Shown piece after piece: positions 6,149-9,528 of a DNA stretch of 9,528 bases. Numbering within the stretch: the first letter of the stretch is position 1; each line of letters opens with the position of its first letter. Origin of the DNA: Bacteroidaceae bacterium (GTDB lineage: Bacteria > Bacteroidota > Bacteroidia > Bacteroidales > Bacteroidaceae); assembly GCA_017466965.1 (NCBI GenBank), contig JAFTTD010000155.1, forward strand, positions 1 to 9,528, in the 5' to 3' direction. The position numbers and the translations under genes were made by a program. The notes under the pieces were generated by a model. It did no database searches. It worked only from the letters and a program-made list of their open reading frames with translations, and was not told where the DNA came from.

Positions 6149-7802
6149 AAGAAACATACAACAGCTCACATCCCTAATGCTCAAATCGGGAATCAAGGAT
6201 GTGGTGGTGTGTCCCGGGAGCCGCAACGCCCCCTTGATACACAATTTCAACTCAGCCGGACTGCACTGTCATGAGATGACCGACGAACGCAGTGCCGGAT
6301 TCATAGCCCTGGGAATGGCTGAAGCCACAAGAACCCCTGTAGCCGTATGCTGCACAAGCGGTTCGGCTGTGCTCAACTTCTCTCCTGCCGTAGCGGAAGC
6401 ATACTATCGAGGAGTGCCATTGATGGTGATAACTGCCGACAGGCCTCAACGATGGATTGGACAGATGGACGGACAGACACTACATCAGGACAACGCGTTC
6501 GGAAAGCTCGTACATGTGTCTGTTGATTTACCCGAACCTGAATGGGACGATTCAGACAATGCCAATCGTGAAACGGCATGGCATTGCAACAGGCTCATCA
6601 ATGAAGCTCTCATATCATTAAAGAGGGATGGCGGTCCGGTTCATGTCAACATCCGCATTTCTGAACCTATGTTCGACTTCTCAATGCAGCGCCTTCCCGA
6701 TGAAAGAATAGTGCGCTGGACTACAATGTCCTACACAGAGGAAACGGAAGAACTGTTCAGCGAATTATCAGCATCAAAACGACCAATGATAATCATGGGG
6801 CAATTGACAGCTGAAAAGGCAACGCTCTGCAAACCGCTGATAAAGGCTCTTGCAGAACGCGGATTCGTTATCATAGCCGAACATCTCTCAAATCTCACCG
6901 CTGACGATGAAGTTGTTTCAAACGCAGACACCATTCTTTCATCATATCCAAACCATGAGCTATTACTTCCCGACTGGGTGCTCATGGCAGGGGGGCACAT
7001 AGTTTCAAAAAAACTGAAACAGCTGTTACGGAACAACCCGCCTAAGTCTGTGTGGAATATTGATGAAAGGGGCGAACTCCACGACTTGTTCTGTTGCTGT
7101 ACCACATTGCTGCAGATGCAGGTTCAGGAAGCACTCTCACACATTCTTGCCCATACAATCACACCCGATGACGCTTTCGCTCAACACTGGAAACAACTCA
7201 ATGAAGAAACCTGTCGGACAACAACAGAGACAGACAGCAACGAGTTCACCGACTTGAACGTCCTCAGAGTGTTCATGAACAAATTCACCGGATATGAAAA
7301 CATATTCGTAGGAAACAGCAGCATGGTGAGAAATCTGCAACGCCTGCCAGCCATAAAAGGATGCACATACAGTTGCAACCGCGGTGTGAACGGAATAGAA
7401 GGCTCTGTATCAGCAGCCGTAGGCTCAGCCATTTCAGGAAAAAGAACCCTGCTCCTTATAGGCGACCTCAGTTTCTTTTATGACTGCAACGGACTGATGA
7501 GTCAAGAACTGGCAGGAAACATGAAGGAATCCTCAACTACAGAAACAGAAGGATACCTCCGCATACTGCTGATAAACAATGGCTGCGGAAAAATTTTCCA
7601 TACTCTTCCCGGACTCTCCGCCTCACCATATTTGGACAAATACATTGCCGCTTCTCATTCACGAACAGCAAAACACATAGCAGAAGATGCTGGAATGGAT
7701 TATTACTGCGCAACAAACATTGATGAGCTCCACAAAGGATGCCTTGATCTTATGAAGACAAGAAAAAAATGCGCAATACTTGAAGTGAAAACAAAAAAGT
7801 AG
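6135..7802 (+). CDS. menD: SEPHCHC synthase MenD (2-succinyl-5-enolpyruvyl-6-hydroxy-3-cyclohexene-1-carboxylate synthase)
   Basis: A protein of 555 residues, the normal MenD length. It is a thiamine-diphosphate enzyme that joins 2-oxoglutarate, after decarboxylation, to isochorismate. The N-terminal pyrimidine-binding domain shows CPGSRNAPL (26-34), the ThDP-activating glutamate in TDERSAGFIALG (Glu51), TSGSAVLNF (74-82) and ITADRP (99-104). The C-terminal pyrophosphate domain shows NRGVNGIEGS and the metal-binding GDLSFFYDCN (443-452), which fits the GDx(n)N thiamine motif. ATG 6135 is chosen because the MenD family begins just before the KRNIQ-type helix and this start overlaps menF by 14 bases. 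The longer frame from 6054 adds 27 residues lying wholly inside menF with no family similarity. Followed by a 67-base gap rather than an overlap. Confidence 0.96.
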   Translation: MFSTKRNIQQLTSLMLKSGIKDVVVCPGSRNAPLIHNFNSAGLHCHEMTDERSAGFIALGMAEATRTPVAVCCTSGSAVLNFSPAVAEAYYRGVPLMVITADRPQRWIGQMDGQTLHQDNAFGKLVHVSVDLPEPEWDDSDNANRETAWHCNRLINEALISLKRDGGPVHVNIRISEPMFDFSMQRLPDERIVRWTTMSYTEETEELFSELSASKRPMIIMGQLTAEKATLCKPLIKALAERGFVIIAEHLSNLTADDEVVSNADTILSSYPNHELLLPDWVLMAGGHIVSKKLKQLLRNNPPKSVWNIDERGELHDLFCCCTTLLQMQVQEALSHILAHTITPDDAFAQHWKQLNEETCRTTTETDSNEFTDLNVLRVFMNKFTGYENIFVGNSSMVRNLQRLPAIKGCTYSCNRGVNGIEGSVSAAVGSAISGKRTLLLIGDLSFFYDCNGLMSQELAGNMKESSTTETEGYLRILLINNGCGKIFHTLPGLSASPYLDKYIAASHSRTAKHIAEDAGMDYYCATNIDELHKGCLDLMKTRKKCAILEVKTKK

Positions 7803-7869
7803 AAAGCCGGAACACCACTTAACTACTTTAACTACTTAACTACTAACTTCTTTAACTACTAAAAAAACA
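7803..7869 (+). repeat. menD-menB spacer with TTAACTACT repeats
   Basis: Between two genes of one operon lie perfect copies of TTAACTACT at 7819, 7828, 7836 and 7852, with a degenerate copy at about 7844; the period is 8 to 9 bases. The A-rich tract AAAAAAACA then leads straight into the menB ATG at 7870. There is no terminator hairpin and no TAnnTTTG box, so read-through is expected. The array sits in the menB translation-initiation region, so copy-number change could affect menB expression. That is conjecture. Confidence 0.7.
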
Positions 7870-8730
7870 ATGAAAAGACAGTGGAAAGAAATAAAGAAAT
7901 ACGAAGAAATACTATTCGAGTATTTTGAAGGAATAGCAAAAATCAGTATTAACCGCCCAAGATACAGAAATGCGTTCACTCCGCGAACAACGCAAGAGAT
8001 AAGCGACGCCCTATACTACTGCCGCGAAGCTAAAGACATCAGGGTAGTGGTGCTGACAGGCGCGCCAAGCCCACTTGTGGAAGGACAAACAGAAGAGGAA
8101 CGACTTAAGACAGAAGCATTCTGTGCCGGAGGCGACATGAACGTCAAAGGGCGCGGAGGCTATGTCGGCAACGACGGAATCCCTCGCCTCAACGTGCTTG
8201 ATGTGCAAAAACAAATCCGCTCTCTGCCAAAACCTGTAATAGCAATGGTTAACGGATTTGCCGTAGGCGGTGGGCATGTACTGCACGTAGTGTGCGACCT
8301 CACCATTGCATCCGAGAACGCCCGTTTCGGACAGACAGGGCCAAAAGTAGGCAGTTTCGATGCCGGATTCGGCTCGTCATACCTTGCACGCATCGTAGGA
8401 CAGAAGAAAGCCCGAGAGATATGGTTCCTTTGCCGTCTCTATTCCGCACAAGAGGCTCTCGACATGGGGCTTGTCAACAAGGTGGTGCCATACGCCCAGC
8501 TTGAGGATGAGGTGGTAGAATGGGCAAAGACAATGATGAAGCGCAGCCCTATAGCACTGAGAATGATAAAAGCAGGTCTCAACGCCGAACTTGACGGGCA
8601 GGCAGGAATACAGGAACTCGCCGGAGATGCAACCATGCTCTACTATTTCACCGATGAAGCACAAGAAGGCGGAAAGGCTTTCCTTGAAAAGAGAGACCCT
8701 GACTTTGAACAATACCCTTACATACCATGA
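7870..8730 (+). CDS. menB: 1,4-dihydroxy-2-naphthoyl-CoA synthase MenB
   Basis: A protein of 286 residues, matching E. coli MenB (285). It is a crotonase-fold enzyme that closes the second ring of o-succinylbenzoyl-CoA to give DHNA-CoA. Seen in the sequence: [10 protein letters not shown] (27-36), AFCAGGDM (83-90), [12 protein letters not shown] (128-139) forming the oxyanion hole, [12 protein letters not shown] (155-166), REIWFLCR (182-189) and the conserved C-terminal tail ending YPYIP. Gly157 in QTGP, with Thr156 and Trp185, is the pattern of type I MenB. Type I enzymes use bound bicarbonate as the base instead of the aspartate side chain of type II enzymes such as the mycobacterial one. 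The stop codon overlaps the menC start in ATGA. The start follows an A-rich leader without a Shine-Dalgarno. Confidence 0.97.
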   Translation: MKRQWKEIKKYEEILFEYFEGIAKISINRPRYRNAFTPRTTQEISDALYYCREAKDIRVVVLTGAPSPLVEGQTEEERLKTEAFCAGGDMNVKGRGGYVGNDGIPRLNVLDVQKQIRSLPKPVIAMVNGFAVGGGHVLHVVCDLTIASENARFGQTGPKVGSFDAGFGSSYLARIVGQKKAREIWFLCRLYSAQEALDMGLVNKVVPYAQLEDEVVEWAKTMMKRSPIALRMIKAGLNAELDGQAGIQELAGDATMLYYFTDEAQEGGKAFLEKRDPDFEQYPYIP

Positions 8731-9528
8731 AAGTAGAGATAACTCCTCACACATTACACTTTCATCAGCCGGCAGGCACTTCACGAGGAATATACACAAC
8801 ACGCAAAGTGTGGTATGTCAGTCTTCACGACTGTGTTCACCCTGAACACATAGGGACAGGAGAATGCGCTCCGCTGCCCAAGCTCAGTTGCGACGATGTG
8901 GAAGAATACGAATCACTTCTCAGAAACTTCTGCCATATTCTTGAAACGGAAAACAACAAATCAGAAGCACCTGAAATAGAAGTCTTCATACCTGCCACAC
9001 TCCGTGAACAGCTACGCCCTTACCCTTCAATCATGTTCGGATTAGAAACTGCTCTATGGCACTACAACAGACGCACTACTGCACTATCGGACACAAAATT
9101 CGGAAGAGGCGAACGAGGCATACAGATAAACGGACTGATATGGATGGGGCGATATGACGAGATGAGCAAACGCATTGAAGACAAACTCAACCAAGGATTC
9201 TCATGCATCAAACTAAAGATTGGCGCAATAGAGTTTGAAGAAGAGATTGAACTGCTGCGCAACATAAGAAACAGGTTTTCTAAGGATGTCATACAGCTCA
9301 GGGTAGATGCCAACGGTGCATTCTCGCCTGGAGATGATGCGCTCCAAAAACTCAACCGACTTTCAAAACTCAACATCCACTCCATCGAACAACCCATAAT
9401 GGCAGGACAATGGAACGAGATGGCGCATCTGTGCAGAAACACACCGTTGCCCATAGCGCTCGATGAAGAACTGATAGGAATAAACGATACCCCTCTCAAG
9501 CACGAACTTCTTGACACCATACGTCCGC
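8727..9528 (+). CDS. menC: o-Succinylbenzoate synthase MenC (partial, C-terminus beyond window)
   Basis: An open frame of 267 codons starts at ATG 8727 and runs off the right edge. It begins in the ATGA overlap with the menB stop, which fixes the start. It is an enolase-superfamily enzyme that dehydrates SHCHC to o-succinylbenzoate. The N-terminal capping domain includes GTGECAPLP (43-51). The barrel domain shows the KxK pair in CIKLKIG (Lys162, Lys164) and the metal ligands in RVDANGAF (Asp194), IEQPI (Glu221) and ALDEEL (Asp246). The second catalytic lysine, normally in a KPS-type motif soon after this point, is outside the window. Enolase-superfamily members also include Ala-Glu epimerases and muconate cycloisomerases, but the operon position settles the role. 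menE may follow. Confidence 0.93.
   Translation, partial: MKVEITPHTLHFHQPAGTSRGIYTTRKVWYVSLHDCVHPEHIGTGECAPLPKLSCDDVEEYESLLRNFCHILETENNKSEAPEIEVFIPATLREQLRPYPSIMFGLETALWHYNRRTTALSDTKFGRGERGIQINGLIWMGRYDEMSKRIEDKLNQGFSCIKLKIGAIEFEEEIELLRNIRNRFSKDVIQLRVDANGAFSPGDDALQKLNRLSKLNIHSIEQPIMAGQWNEMAHLCRNTPLPIALDEELIGINDTPLKHELLDTIRP

Noticed and set aside
8377..8802. Minus-strand open frame of 141 residues opposite menB
   Set aside because: It is a shadow of menB and the menC start, with Cys/Leu-rich composition and no promoter.
9062..9520. Minus-strand open frame of 152 residues opposite menC
   Set aside because: It is a Ser-rich antisense shadow of the menC barrel domain, whose catalytic motifs are clear on the plus strand.

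Overview
The window looks like chromosomal DNA of a Bacteroidales bacterium, most likely Prevotella or a close relative. The reasons are the Bacteroidetes-type promoter boxes (TAnnTTTG) ahead of genes, near-absent Shine-Dalgarno sequences, AT-rich spacers with short octamer repeats, and the protein sequences themselves. The species is inferred; no 16S rRNA or other marker is present. No tRNA, rRNA, CRISPR array, transposase or phage gene was seen.

Layout. Bases 1-2484 (minus strand) are the first 828 codons of a type III restriction enzyme helicase/endonuclease subunit (Res) that runs off the left edge. It has complete SF2 helicase motifs and the first half of the nuclease motif. No methyltransferase (Mod) gene lies upstream of it. 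A 251-base spacer holds two TATCTTTG promoter boxes for res and a clean intrinsic terminator for the next gene. Bases 2736-4181 (minus) encode a PLP-dependent beta-eliminating lyase of the tryptophanase/tyrosine phenol-lyase family. A 460-base divergent intergenic region then carries a promoter for each direction, an 8-bp tandem repeat and a structured segment that looks like a dispersed intergenic repeat.

From 4642 to the right edge (plus strand) is a menaquinone (vitamin K2) biosynthesis operon: a hotdog thioesterase (probable MenI), then menF, menD, menB and menC (cut at the window end). The genes overlap by 20, 14 and 4 bases. The exception is a 67-base menD-menB gap filled with TTAACTAC repeats. 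MenF makes isochorismate from chorismate, MenD makes SEPHCHC, MenC dehydrates SHCHC to o-succinylbenzoate, MenB cyclises the CoA ester to DHNA-CoA, and the thioesterase would release DHNA. MenH, MenE and MenA are not in the window; menE may follow menC.

No convincingly new multi-gene system was found. The item most worth a second look is the lyase. It carries the residues that specify tyrosine phenol-lyase rather than tryptophanase, but has lost other residues conserved in both, so its true substrate is uncertain.
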